Notes: generated from the sequence alone by a model not told the origin. Positions 1 through 8,589 are shown, numbered from the stretch's first letter. The stretch is DNA of 64,000 nt from Paenibacillus sp. Soil750 (GCF_001428045.1 NZ_LMSD01000034.1:367205-431204); one strand, 5' to 3'. Numbers and translations: made by a program.

Positions 1-200
1 GTGTCAAAGGACAAACGGCCTTCTGTATGGCATGTTTCAAGCATTTCCTGCAGATCAGGCTCCCAAATGGCTAATTTATTCTTACGAAGGTCTTGGATGA
101 CATGTTCCCGATCGACCGCTGTGACGAAATGACCTAACTTGGCGAAGCAAACTGCGGCTACTAATCCGACATAACCTGTTCCAATAATCGTTAATCGCAT
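1..200 (-). CDS. UDP-glucose/GDP-mannose dehydrogenase family protein (N-terminal part, cut by window edge)
   Basis: Only the first 66 or so codons are in the window. Read on the minus strand the protein opens with MRLTIIGTGYVGLVAAVCF, the Rossmann NAD-binding GxGYVGL motif typical of UDP-glucose 6-dehydrogenase (Ugd/TuaD-like), followed by an acidic residue at the end of the second strand (AVDR). The family oxidises UDP-glucose to UDP-glucuronate or related sugars for envelope polysaccharides. An AAGGAGGA ribosome binding site lies 9 bases upstream, inside the end of the preceding glycosyltransferase gene, so the two are clearly co-transcribed. The exact substrate cannot be decided from the fragment. 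Confidence 0.88.
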   Translation of the reverse strand, partial: MRLTIIGTGYVGLVAAVCFAKLGHFVTAVDREHVIQDLRKNKLAIWEPDLQEMLETCHTEGRLSFD

Positions 201-213
201 GTGAAGTCCTCCT

Positions 214-1371
214 TCAAGCCGAATAGAAACCAGATTTCTTACCGATACGTCGAAAATCAATGATCATTTCATAATCATGAAGCAATTGATCAAAGATAGC
301 GTCCCACGAGCGACCGAGAGCGAATTCCCTGGCTTCCAAACGAAACTTCGTCAAGCGGTCACTGTCATCTACTAAAGAGGTAATTTCTTGAACAAAAGAT
401 TGCGGCTGACGTGGCGTACATAACATACCATTTTCCCCGGAACTCACCATTTCTAGGACGCCACCGCTATTGGCAGCAACAACGGGAAGCCCCGATGCCA
501 TCGCCTCTTGAACGACATTCCCAAACGTTTCCGTACTTGAAGGAAAGACGAAAAGATCTGCTGAAGCATAAATCTGAGCGAGCTCTTCGCCACTTTTATA
601 ACCAGCAAATGTGACATTCGAAGGGGCTTGCTCACGCAGTTCTTGGAGCTGTGGACCGTCTCCGACAATGAGCCAGTGTACACGCGATTTCACGGAATCT
701 GGCAACAGTTTCATAATCGCGGATAGGGTATCTATATCTTTCTCAGGAGCGATGCGACCTACATACAGAAGGAGGTATGGAGCTGTAATTCCATATCGTT
801 CGCGAACGTCCATACTCTTCTTCTCTGGTGTATATAAGGAGCAGTCTACGCCTCTCGTCCACAGCAGTAAGCGATCCATGCCTTGTTCTTGCAGGGTGTC
901 TAAGGTATCTCGAGAGGGAGCGAAGGTCGCATCACAGGACTGGTGAAACCATTTCATATAACTCCAATAGAGTGGGATTGCAGCCTTCATATGGTAATAA
1001 GTCAAATAGCGATCGAAGTGGGTATGATAAGAGGCCACATGTGAGATGCGGTGTTTGCGAGCGTAGTGCAGACCACATAATCCAAGGTTAAAAGGGGTTG
1101 CTAAGTGGAGCAAATCAGGCTGAAAGCGATCAAGTTCTGTACGGATAGCAGCCAGGTTTGGTAAAGCAAGACGACATTCGGGGTACAGAAAAAAAGGGAT
1201 GCTCGTTACAGGTCGAATGGGATCCGAATAGACCATATCAGCCGTGCTTTTAGGTGAAAAAACGAGATGCTCGATGCCCCTTCGATTCAAATAATCGGTT
1301 AAACGTCCTAGTGTGAGTGCAACGCCGTTCATTTGAGGAACAAAAGTGTCGGTAAACAACGCGAGACGCAT
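214..1371 (-). CDS. Family 4 glycosyltransferase
   Basis: A 385-residue GT-B glycosyltransferase. The N-terminal domain begins MRLALFTDTFVPQMNGVA, typical of GT4 enzymes of the MgtA/SQD2/PimB type. The C-terminal Rossmann domain carries YVGRIAPEKD and the nucleotide-sugar E-x7-E motif (ETFGNVVQEAMASG). I chose ATG 1371 because AGGAGGG lies just upstream; the frame is open further to 1551, but that extension has no good ribosome site and reads like non-coding sequence. The stop is 13 bases before a UDP-sugar dehydrogenase start, so both probably serve one pathway, perhaps glucuronosyl transfer to lipid or wall polymer (inference from the neighbour). The acceptor is unknown. Confidence 0.88.
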   Translation of the reverse strand: MRLALFTDTFVPQMNGVALTLGRLTDYLNRRGIEHLVFSPKSTADMVYSDPIRPVTSIPFFLYPECRLALPNLAAIRTELDRFQPDLLHLATPFNLGLCGLHYARKHRISHVASYHTHFDRYLTYYHMKAAIPLYWSYMKWFHQSCDATFAPSRDTLDTLQEQGMDRLLLWTRGVDCSLYTPEKKSMDVRERYGITAPYLLLYVGRIAPEKDIDTLSAIMKLLPDSVKSRVHWLIVGDGPQLQELREQAPSNVTFAGYKSGEELAQIYASADLFVFPSSTETFGNVVQEAMASGLPVVAANSGGVLEMVSSGENGMLCTPRQPQSFVQEITSLVDDSDRLTKFRLEAREFALGRSWDAIFDQLLHDYEMIIDFRRIGKKSGFYSA

Positions 1372-1713
1372 ATGAATCCCTCCTGTAGTTCCAAGTTTAG
1401 CTTCAGCGTAGCAGGGGAGTATTCGGGGAATGTCAATGGAATATGAACGCCATATTATAATTTTCGTTAGGCATATGGTGATCTGAAAAACATATACTTC
1501 CGTGAAATAGGTTTTTCTGTATACGTAATCCAGTGCCCCATATAAGGACAACTAGGTTTGGTATTGCTCAGGTTATATTGGCAGCTTTATTTTGATGATG
1601 TGCAGGTTCTTGCACCTTAAAAGTAAAATGCTTGTTCGCTTGAATTCTCCTTTTCTAATCAAGTAAGATTAGAGTTTCTAAGGGAAATTTAGATTCTTGA
1701 GGAGCAAGCTATT
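1372..1713. other. Intergenic region between divergent genes
   Basis: A gap of about 340 bases between the minus-strand glycosyltransferase and the plus-strand EamA transporter. The left part is the open but probably untranslated extension of the glycosyltransferase frame. The right part holds a plausible sigma-A promoter for the transporter with an overlapping palindrome (separate entry). I see no RNA gene or terminator. Confidence 0.5.
1640..1673 (+). promoter_or_regulatory. Probable sigma-A promoter with overlapping palindrome
   Basis: TTGAAT (1640-1645) and TAAGAT (1664-1669) are separated by 18 bases, a fair sigma-A match, 45 bases before the TTG start of the EamA gene. The -10 box lies within the inverted repeat TCTAATC-aagtaa-GATTAGA (1654-1673), which would suit a repressor operator. 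The binding protein is unknown. Confidence 0.45.
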
Positions 1714-2634
1714 TTGATAAAAGATGAAAAGAAATTAAATGTGACTCAGAATCCTTATGTCCTCATGCCCATCTTGTTGTTGATCTGGGGTTCGGTTGCA
1801 GCAGTTAGCAAACTGGTATTAAATCGATTGGATAGCTATCAGGTTTTATTTTATATGTACGGCCTAGGTGTGGTCATATTTGCAGGTATTTTAGTTATCA
1901 AAGCGTGGGGAAAGCCATTCAAGGTATGGAGAATTTCGGAGTGGTTACTGGTGCTTGCCTGCGGAGTTTGTACGTTCTTATACGACTTTCTCTATCTAAA
2001 ATCATTAGAGCTCATCCCAGCCGTTGAAGCGTCCATGTTAAATTATTTATTTCCTATTTTCATCGTTGTCTTTGCTATTCCCATCCATAAGGAGAGGTTG
2101 AATACATACAAAATCCTCTCCATCATCATGGGATTTGCGGGGACAATCCTACTGATCACGAAGGGAAACGTCAACAATTTCAGTTTTACTAACCTGAGAG
2201 GCGATGTATTAGCAATTCTTGCAGCCGTGTGCTGGGGATTGTTTACGAATCTTGTGAAGAAAAATAAGAAAGACATGCTAGTAAGTACCTTTGTAATGAC
2301 CTTCATAGCCTGGCTATTGTCCATTGCGGGGATGCTGGTCTATTCACATGGAAAGATGCTTCAGTTGATGGACTTCTATGGAGTTGTATGGCTATGTCTG
2401 AGTAATATCGTTTTCGGTTTCTTCCTGTACTTCAGGGCATTGAAGTACTCGTCAGCCTCATTAATCGCGAGCTTTACTTTCTTTGCCCCATTTGTAACAC
2501 TGGTTTTTATCATGATTTTGTTGGGAGAGCGGCTGTCTTGGCTGGAGGGCCTTGCAGCTGTTCTCATCTTATTCAGTGTACCGGTACAGAAGTTAGGGGA
2601 TGTTATTCGGAAGCGAAGGGGAGGACTTTTATGA
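1714..2634 (+). CDS. EamA/DMT-family transporter
   Basis: 306 residues, almost entirely hydrophobic, with about ten predicted transmembrane helices in two homologous EamA halves (starting near residues 15 and 160). The end of the second half reads GERLSWLEGLAAVLILFSV, a typical EamA repeat ending. Members of the drug/metabolite transporter superfamily export or import small metabolites; the substrate cannot be told from sequence. The TTG start at 1714 is supported by GAGGAG about 10 bases upstream. It appears to be a single-gene unit with its own promoter. No neighbour hints at a substrate. Confidence 0.87.
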   Translation: MIKDEKKLNVTQNPYVLMPILLLIWGSVAAVSKLVLNRLDSYQVLFYMYGLGVVIFAGILVIKAWGKPFKVWRISEWLLVLACGVCTFLYDFLYLKSLELIPAVEASMLNYLFPIFIVVFAIPIHKERLNTYKILSIIMGFAGTILLITKGNVNNFSFTNLRGDVLAILAAVCWGLFTNLVKKNKKDMLVSTFVMTFIAWLLSIAGMLVYSHGKMLQLMDFYGVVWLCLSNIVFGFFLYFRALKYSSASLIASFTFFAPFVTLVFIMILLGERLSWLEGLAAVLILFSVPVQKLGDVIRKRRGGLL

Positions 2635-2683
2635 GAATAGGCGACTCTCAAGCTCAATTATTAATAAATGGAAAACACCTCGT

Positions 2684-2853
2684 TAATTTCAGCGAAATTA
2701 GGGAAATGAGCTCATTAGATGGATTTAGTACAGGTAATTTTTCCATAATTGACGATTCCCAGGGAATCATGGCGAAATAGCTGCATGAAATCCAGTTATA
2801 TGTGAATTTCGCAAGGAATGGATGAAATTAACTTCATGAAATCCATTTATTTG
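2684..2853. repeat. Palindrome-rich intergenic element
   Basis: This non-coding stretch holds two perfect short palindromes, TAATTTC-agc-GAAATTA (2684-2700) and GATTCCC-a-GGGAATC (2754-2768), then two imperfect copies of CATGAAATCCA(g/t)TTAT starting near 2783 and 2834, 51 bases apart. The density of symmetric and repeated motifs is unlike ordinary spacer and resembles a dispersed intergenic repeat. Whether other copies exist in the genome cannot be seen from one window. Confidence 0.4.
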
Positions 2854-2879
2854 CCATGAGAAAGGACAATCTGGAGCAA

Positions 2880-3758
2880 TCAAGGCAGCATCGTCAGAAA
2901 TGACTTCGAAGCCGCCGACAGGGGAACTCCCCGAAGTGTGGCAGTCCCAATTTGACGCGCAGGAGGTGGAGAAGCAAGAGGTATTTCGAACAAATCGCCA
3001 GCAGCGAGTTCCTCAGCTACATAATTGCCGATGACGAATGCAAGTCCGAAGCCTCGTTTGGCGAACTGTACAAGGAGATCAATGCTGCCCAGTTCGAACT
3101 CAGGTGTGAGAGATACGCCTTCAGAGGTGGCGAAGTCATCGATATAGCGCCGCGTGCTAGCCCCATTTTCCAATAATAAAAGGGGGTATTTGTGTAAATC
3201 TTCAAGGGATAACGGACTTCCTGCTAGATGCGCATAGGGTTTTCCGCCGACAAGGCAGTCTTGAATAGCCGTACTTTCGCGAAAGTCGATTTGTTTGTCG
3301 GAAGCGGGGAGGCTTACAATACCAAAGTCGATTTTCCCCTCCTTAAGAAGTGTGATGGTTTCAGGTGTTGTACGGTTCGTAACTCGGATTCTCACGCCTG
3401 GAAACTGTTCATGAAATGCCTCTAGATACGGCAAAAGATAATACTTGCACAACGTATCGCTCGCCCCAATATTAATCTCCCCGCTATGTAAACTATGCAT
3501 GTCTGCGATGGCTTTTTCGCCAATTTTCATAGATTGAAAAGCCTGCTCGACATAACGAAATAACACGTCACCTTCAACAGTTAGCGTGACACCTTTGGCC
3601 GTACGAAAAAAGAGTTGACCACCAAGAGCCGCTTCCAACTGCTTAATCGTATGACTCACTGCGGGTTGTGTGATATGCAGTACTTCGGCGGCTTTCGATA
3701 AACTTCCCGTTTGGGTTGTCCAATAAAAGACACGGTACCACTCCAAATTAACATCCAT
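2880..3758 (-). CDS. LysR-family transcriptional regulator
   Basis: 292 residues with the canonical layout: an N-terminal winged helix-turn-helix (residues about 3-62, including TGSLSKAAEVLHITQPAVSH) and a C-terminal periplasmic-binding-like effector domain from about residue 90. The start is ATG 3758 with GAGGTAA upstream; a TTG one codon earlier is less likely. It is transcribed away from the purA-like gene with a 110-base shared region, the classical layout for a LysR protein controlling its divergent neighbour and itself. The effector is unknown; a purine-related ligand would be a guess from context only. Confidence 0.9.
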   Translation of the reverse strand: MDVNLEWYRVFYWTTQTGSLSKAAEVLHITQPAVSHTIKQLEAALGGQLFFRTAKGVTLTVEGDVLFRYVEQAFQSMKIGEKAIADMHSLHSGEINIGASDTLCKYYLLPYLEAFHEQFPGVRIRVTNRTTPETITLLKEGKIDFGIVSLPASDKQIDFRESTAIQDCLVGGKPYAHLAGSPLSLEDLHKYPLLLLENGASTRRYIDDFATSEGVSLTPEFELGSIDLLVQFAKRGFGLAFVIGNYVAEELAAGDLFEIPLASPPPARQIGTATLRGVPLSAASKSFLTMLP

Positions 3759-3774
3759 CAAACATTACCTCACT

Positions 3775-3829
3775 TTATATCTGGTATAACTTATATCAAT
3801 TATTCTAATGTCATTGGGACAATTATAAT
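3775..3829 (+). promoter_or_regulatory. Divergent LysR / purA-like control region
   Basis: Two direct copies of TTATATC (3775-3781 and 3791-3797) flank GGTATAAC. They lie upstream of a good -10 box TATAAT (3824-3829) for the purA-like gene. No good -35 box is present at the right distance, as is common for activator-dependent LysR targets. Assignment as the LysR binding site is an inference from position. Confidence 0.4.
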
Positions 3830-3868
3830 AAGCTTTGTCAGGTAAAACAAGTGTAGGAGGCGTTCGAT

Positions 3869-5149
3869 GTGACTGTAACTGCGATAGTTGGGGCGAATTG
3901 GGGAGACGAAGGTAAAGGGAAGATGACGGATGTCCTAGCGGCGCAATCATCTTATGTTGTTCGATACCAAGGAGGGAGCAATGCAGGTCATACGATCATT
4001 AATGATTACGGTAAATTTGCGTTGCGGATGCTGCCTTCCGGTGTGTTTTATTCCCATGTGACGAATGTGATAGGGCCGGGTACGGCTCTTGACATCGATA
4101 TCGTGCTTAGTGAACTAGAAGAACTTGCAGCAAGAGGTGTACCTAAGCCGAAGTTGTTCATCTCGGAGCGGGCACAAGTCGTTTTGTCTGTCCATCGACT
4201 TTTCGACGAACTCGAAGAAGAGCGTCTGGGTGCACGCAGCTATGGATCAACGAAGCGTGGGATTGCACCTTTTTACGCGGATAAATACGCGAAGCTCGGG
4301 ATTCAGGTTGCTGATTTATTTAATAAAACTCGGTTGAAGGAACGACTCGAGCATTTGCTCACAGCGAAAAATGTATTACTCCAACATTTATATGGTCATG
4401 CAGCCATCCAAACGGATGAACTGTTGAACCAGCTGTTGAGCCAGGCTGAGCGAATAGCTCCCTATGTGTGTGACACAACCACACTGCTTCAAAATGCCGA
4501 TGCAAGGGGAGAGCTCATAGTGGTGGAAGGACAGCTCGGTGCTCTACGTGACCCGGACCATGGGATTTATCCGTATTCAACATCGTCTTCAACCCTTGCT
4601 GGTTTTGCACCAGTAGGAGCTGGGCTGCCAGCTAGATCTATCTCACAGGTCATCGCGATTGTCAAAGCCTATTCGAGCTGCGTTGGAGCAGGCCCCTTCG
4701 TCTCTGAACTTGCGGGCAGCGAAGCAGAGGAGTTACGTCGTCGCGGAGGCGATGCCGGTGAATATGGCGTAAACACGAAGCGTCCTAGACGCATGGGGTG
4801 GTTCGATGTAGTTGCAACCAAGTATGGCTGCATGATCCAGGGAGCGACAAGTGTCGTTTTAACAAATCTGGATGTGTTAGGCTACTTGGATGAAATTCCA
4901 GTCTGTGTCGGCTATGAATTGGCGGATGGTACAATTGTTGATCGCTTTCCAGTCAATGCGTTGATGGATTCGGCTAAGCCTGTATTGTCGCGATTACCAG
5001 GTTGGAAATGTGATATCTCACAGGTAAAACGCATGGAAGACCTTCCTGATGAGGCTAAGGCCTACATTCATTTCGTTGAATCTGCAATCGGCGTGAAAAT
5101 TTCAACGGTTTCTGTTGGACCTAGACGCGAACAAGTGATTCAACGATAG
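3869..5149 (+). CDS. purA: Adenylosuccinate synthetase paralogue with altered active-site motifs
   Basis: 426 residues, full length for PurA, which ligates IMP and aspartate using GTP. The GDEGKGK loop (catalytic Asp) and NAGHT (catalytic His) are intact. Several other signatures differ: NWGDEGKG instead of QWGDEGKG; EGQLG where the family has EGAQG; TSSS for TSSN; SSCVGAGPF for (S/T)TRVGxGPF; and the aspartate-binding loop reads YGVNTKRPRR where typical enzymes have GTTTGRPRR or GATTGRRRR. It is therefore either a divergent secondary isozyme or an enzyme for a related substrate. The GTG start has AGGAGG 8 bases upstream. It is divergent from a LysR gene rather than in a pur operon. Fold assignment is firm; exact reaction is uncertain. 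Confidence 0.85.
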   Translation: MTVTAIVGANWGDEGKGKMTDVLAAQSSYVVRYQGGSNAGHTIINDYGKFALRMLPSGVFYSHVTNVIGPGTALDIDIVLSELEELAARGVPKPKLFISERAQVVLSVHRLFDELEEERLGARSYGSTKRGIAPFYADKYAKLGIQVADLFNKTRLKERLEHLLTAKNVLLQHLYGHAAIQTDELLNQLLSQAERIAPYVCDTTTLLQNADARGELIVVEGQLGALRDPDHGIYPYSTSSSTLAGFAPVGAGLPARSISQVIAIVKAYSSCVGAGPFVSELAGSEAEELRRRGGDAGEYGVNTKRPRRMGWFDVVATKYGCMIQGATSVVLTNLDVLGYLDEIPVCVGYELADGTIVDRFPVNALMDSAKPVLSRLPGWKCDISQVKRMEDLPDEAKAYIHFVESAIGVKISTVSVGPRREQVIQR

Positions 5150-5168
5150 TTTCAGCAAGAATTATTTT

Positions 5169-5191
5169 AGCCGCCGCGAGGTGGCTTTTTT
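5169..5191 (+). terminator. Intrinsic terminator after the purA-like gene
   Basis: A 7-bp stem AGCCGCC/GGTGGCT (one G-U pair) with a GCGA loop is followed by six T residues, 19 bases after the purA-like stop codon. Confidence 0.75.
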
Positions 5192-5257
5192 AAAAATCAT
5201 CATAGGATTTGAAAAAAATGGGAAAAATAACCACCAAATCTGTTTCGGAGGGATCTT

Positions 5258-5710
5258 ATGAAGAAGATGATGGTGGTTGTGTTGATGGTTGGGAGTGTCT
5301 TGGTTCAACCTGTTCAAAGCGATGCTGAAGTACCTATGCCATGTAGTGCCGTTCTTGAATCTGTCGTTGCGGATCAAGCAAATGCCAAAGGGGCAGCACT
5401 TGTTTACAAAGTGAAGCTAACACCAAGCTTTCCACGAACAAGTATTAGCATCCATGCGAATCATTTACCAGTGCCATCTGCAGCGGGAGATTATGATGGG
5501 TTTGAAGGCTTTGCTTTTATACCAAATGAGATCAGCTGGCGTTTCAAACTTTTCCCTACTCCGGAAGAAAGTAGTCCGACTTGGGCTGGAAGGATTGACG
5601 ATATAACGGCTGATTTAACGAATAGTGCGATGGAGGTTCGTTTATCGAATAGCAAAACTGGGAAGTTAGGGCCTGTCATTTTAAGGAATACGATGAATGC
5701 TTGTAAATAA
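5258..5710 (+). CDS. Secreted protein of unknown function
   Basis: 150 residues. The first 23 or so form a signal peptide (MKKMMVVVLMVGSVLVQPVQS with an Ala/Asp region after it). The mature part has two cysteines near its ends (PMPCSA and the penultimate residue of the protein) that could form a disulfide, and alternating polar/hydrophobic stretches suggesting a beta-rich domain. I recognise no family. GGAGGG lies 8 bases before the ATG. It is followed, after a gap, by a lipoprotein gene on the same strand, but there is no evidence that they act together. Confidence 0.7.
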   Translation: MKKMMVVVLMVGSVLVQPVQSDAEVPMPCSAVLESVVADQANAKGAALVYKVKLTPSFPRTSISIHANHLPVPSAAGDYDGFEGFAFIPNEISWRFKLFPTPEESSPTWAGRIDDITADLTNSAMEVRLSNSKTGKLGPVILRNTMNACK

Positions 5711-5837
5711 TGGGAGGTTAATTGCAACTTATTTGTATTGCCATCGTCTATTGATGTAAGATGTTAAAAACTGGGTTATTTGTAAACCTAGTATGTTGTA
5801 TGTAAACAACGAAAAATTCATTAGATGAGGCGATGCT

Positions 5838-6254
5838 ATGAAATGGTTGTTAATGCTAATCTTACTTAGTTGTGTTAGTTGTATGACGGGTTGCGCTGCT
5901 TATGCTGTACATCATGATCTGACCAACGATGTGAGTATCCAGCAACAGGATGACTTGAAGCCATTCGCTATCAAACTGTTTGGTACTGAATTAGAAAAGG
6001 ACATGGCTTCTTCGGTCTCTGCGAGCAAAAGAATATTAGATTATAAAATTCATGATGACATTCAGATTTTAAAAAATGAGGAAGATACCTACTTTATTGT
6101 TACATATGATGTATTACCGGCTTCCCTAGAATTCATTATTGCTGGCGGAGGTGAAAGAACCGAAGATGGTTGGATCACAAACCTTGTCCGCTATGTTACG
6201 CTTCAAGTCGTAAACGGTGAATATCACATAAAAAGCATGAGTTCTGGACCATAA
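5838..6254 (+). CDS. Predicted lipoprotein of unknown function
   Basis: 138 residues. A hydrophobic signal segment ends in a lipobox-like MTGC (Cys 19), so the protein is probably lipid-anchored on the outer face of the membrane. The remainder contains a predicted helix/strand mix (ASVSASKRILDYKIHDD) and no motif that I recognise. GAGGCG lies upstream of the ATG. Not assigned to a family. Confidence 0.7.
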   Translation: MKWLLMLILLSCVSCMTGCAAYAVHHDLTNDVSIQQQDDLKPFAIKLFGTELEKDMASSVSASKRILDYKIHDDIQILKNEEDTYFIVTYDVLPASLEFIIAGGGERTEDGWITNLVRYVTLQVVNGEYHIKSMSSGP

Positions 6255-6293
6255 AGAGGTCAGAAGAATAGATTCATTGAGGGGGATTTTACT

Positions 6294-6752
6294 GTGCCGG
6301 AACATACCATTGCTCAAAGATTAGAAGCACTAGGAATAACACTGCCTAAGGCAAGTGAACCCGCAGCGAAATATGTGAATTATGTGAAAGTGAACGGTTT
6401 ACTGTATGTATCTGGCAAGGGTCCATCTGGCAGTCCAAAAGGTAAATTGGGAAAGGAATACACAACACAAGAGGGTTATCAATTTGCTAGATTAACTGGT
6501 ATCGAGATTCTTGCTGTTCTGCAAGCTGCACTAGGTTCTCTGGAGCATGTTAAACAAGTTGTCAAACTGCAAGGATTCGTGAATGCTGTTCCTGAATTTG
6601 AAGAGCATCATTTGGTGCTAAATGGCTGTTCGGATCTGATGCTGGATGTGTTCGGCGAAAAGGGGAAGTCTGCTCGATCTGTCTTCGGCGCTGTTTCTCT
6701 TAGAGATAACCTGCCGATTATTGTGGATTCTATTTTTGAAATAGCGGATTGA
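6294..6752 (+). CDS. RidA/YjgF-family protein
   Basis: 152 residues matching the RidA-like (YjgF/YER057c/UK114) fold: an N-terminal strand with YVNYVKVNGLLYVSGKGP and a C-terminal part with ARSVFGAVSLRDNLPIIVDS, where the Arg-Ser corresponds to the family's conserved arginine. RidA proper hydrolyses reactive enamine/imine intermediates from PLP enzymes. This longer variant, with an N-terminal AQRLEALGI extension, belongs to the broader family, so the exact activity is uncertain. The GTG start has GAGGGGGA about 9 bases upstream. A terminator follows, so the gene ends its transcript. Confidence 0.83.
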   Translation: MPEHTIAQRLEALGITLPKASEPAAKYVNYVKVNGLLYVSGKGPSGSPKGKLGKEYTTQEGYQFARLTGIEILAVLQAALGSLEHVKQVVKLQGFVNAVPEFEEHHLVLNGCSDLMLDVFGEKGKSARSVFGAVSLRDNLPIIVDSIFEIAD

Positions 6753-6777
6753 GAATTCGTGTTTGGTTACAATTAAT

Positions 6778-6829
6778 GAGCGGTCGGTCCTTGATGAATC
6801 ATTGATCGTACCGCTCTAATTTTTTTAGT
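6778..6829 (+). terminator. Intrinsic terminator after the RidA gene
   Basis: GAGCGGT (6778-6784) pairs with ACCGCTC (6810-6816) and is followed by a T-rich tract. The stem can be extended by imperfect pairing within the 25-base loop. Confidence 0.65.
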
Positions 6830-6938
6830 GAAGCATAATGGAATCAATGATATCATTGTCATGAGCATTTATTGAACATTGGCAAATTAAATATGCATCA
6901 TTATTTATTTTTCAAATAAGGTTTGGAGGAAATAAGAA

Positions 6939-8570
6939 GTGAAGAAAGCAAGATGGAAGCTACTTACCTATGTCCCTTTTCTAGCAGTCATGGTCATCAT
7001 CGGAATCATTCAGTCTTTCATGTTAGCTAATGAAAATGTGAAGCCATATCCAGAACCATTCGGCCGTGCAACGGAATTACCACAGTTGGCAACCTATGGT
7101 GAACCTGTACAAATGATTGGTGAGGGTAGTTTCACCTATTTATCCGGAAAAACACTACAATTCGTTACGATTGATGAAGAGGGACGTCATCGTACGGAGA
7201 GTCGTCCTTTACCAGATGTTGGCGTTGTCCGAGCCTACAAGATGGTAGATAAAGATCATGTTATATGGATCGGGGACGGCAATAAATTGTATGAAAGTGA
7301 ATGGAAGAGTGGTTCTTGGAGTTCGAAGAACGCACTCATGGAGAACGAGATCGTTCGTGTGCAAACTGTCGTTGGCCCCAAGGGGAATAGCGTTATGCTA
7401 GCGTACAATGATTCATCGCTTTATGTCAGCGAATTTCATCCGAATGCCAAGCTTACCTGGACTACACTTGATATAGCGAATGTGAAGCAAGTTCATGGTG
7501 TATGGGATACCTCTGGGGGCAGCCTATCTCTTGTTTACGCCGTTAGTAAAGACGGCAATGAATCCTTTCACTACGCGAAGCTTGCAGAGGCATCATGGAA
7601 GCCACTTGTGCAGTTCAAGCTGAAGGACGTAGATTATGCAACGAGCAGCTTAGATGATATGGCGCTAGGCGTAGATGGTTCTACATTTATTACTGCGTAT
7701 ACAACGAGCTCACGCAAATCAGGTAAGAGCACCTTACATATGCTCACTTTCCCAGAGAATCAACCCAATAGGATACAAGATGAGGTTATTAACCTACCGG
7801 TCACCAAGGGGAACGATTCCGATACAATTTTGCATCCAACATTTACGCAGTCAACTTCTGGTGAAGTAACGCTTGTCGCATCGTCAGTTTATGAGAAAAA
7901 TAGGCGTCAAACGAGTCAAGAGGTGTACAAGATTGGCTTTAAGGATGGCAAAATGTTGAATGCTGCGCGGATCAGCCAATTCGGTGGTTTTGCCGTATAT
8001 CCGATTTTTGCTTGGAACAAAGGGAGTTCACTAGTCATATGGCTGGACGCCGTTAACGCTGATACGTATCATGTTTATTACACCACAGATCAGCTTCCTT
8101 ATGTGGAGCGAATGAACAGCATTCATGCAGAGGACTATCAGCAAGCTGCTGGGAATTTGCCGTTGTTTTGGGGGATTGGCGTACTCACGGCACTAATTAG
8201 CTTAAAATGGATCCTATTGCCTGGCCTTTATTTAATCGTGATCAGTGTTTTTTGGCAATATCACTATGATGAGTTTGCGAAGCGGCACTTTGGCATATCT
8301 ATGGCGATGTACCTCGTGGTAAAGGCGTTATTTATTGGCGATTACCGTAAACCGATTGCGCTGCAGGTGATGCCGGATTTCTTGCAATCGGTTTGGGTTA
8401 GCTTGATTTTACTACTTCTGTTTGCTGCGATTTCGTATGGGTTAACACGCTTATGGAAAAAAGGCTTGTCCGAACGGAATGTTGGACTTGAGATGTTTTA
8501 CTTCGTCGTTCTTGATGTTTTCATGACGAATATGTGGTATTCCTTCTTTATGTCACCTGCAACCTTATAA
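6939..8570 (+). CDS. Large membrane protein with extracytoplasmic beta-rich domain
   Basis: 543 residues. One N-terminal transmembrane helix (about 9-30) is followed by about 370 residues of repeated beta-type segments rich in W, G and T (for example VIWIGDGNKLYESEWKSGS), which resemble propeller blades. Then about four transmembrane helices fill the C-terminal 140 residues. The large domain should lie outside the cell. I recognise no catalytic motif and cannot name a family. The GTG start has GGAGGA 8 bases upstream. The gene stands alone between the RidA terminator and the folD riboswitch. Confidence 0.75.
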   Translation: MKKARWKLLTYVPFLAVMVIIGIIQSFMLANENVKPYPEPFGRATELPQLATYGEPVQMIGEGSFTYLSGKTLQFVTIDEEGRHRTESRPLPDVGVVRAYKMVDKDHVIWIGDGNKLYESEWKSGSWSSKNALMENEIVRVQTVVGPKGNSVMLAYNDSSLYVSEFHPNAKLTWTTLDIANVKQVHGVWDTSGGSLSLVYAVSKDGNESFHYAKLAEASWKPLVQFKLKDVDYATSSLDDMALGVDGSTFITAYTTSSRKSGKSTLHMLTFPENQPNRIQDEVINLPVTKGNDSDTILHPTFTQSTSGEVTLVASSVYEKNRRQTSQEVYKIGFKDGKMLNAARISQFGGFAVYPIFAWNKGSSLVIWLDAVNADTYHVYYTTDQLPYVERMNSIHAEDYQQAAGNLPLFWGIGVLTALISLKWILLPGLYLIVISVFWQYHYDEFAKRHFGISMAMYLVVKALFIGDYRKPIALQVMPDFLQSVWVSLILLLLFAAISYGLTRLWKKGLSERNVGLEMFYFVVLDVFMTNMWYSFFMSPATL

Positions 8571-8589
8571 TGATTTTCGTACAAAGGAA

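Noticed and set aside
2631..2780. 49-codon ORF overlapping the end of the EamA gene with GGGGAGGA upstream
   Set aside because: The ribosome site also encodes the Arg-Gly-Gly end of the transporter, and the ORF covers the palindromic segment. The translation shows no protein-like pattern.
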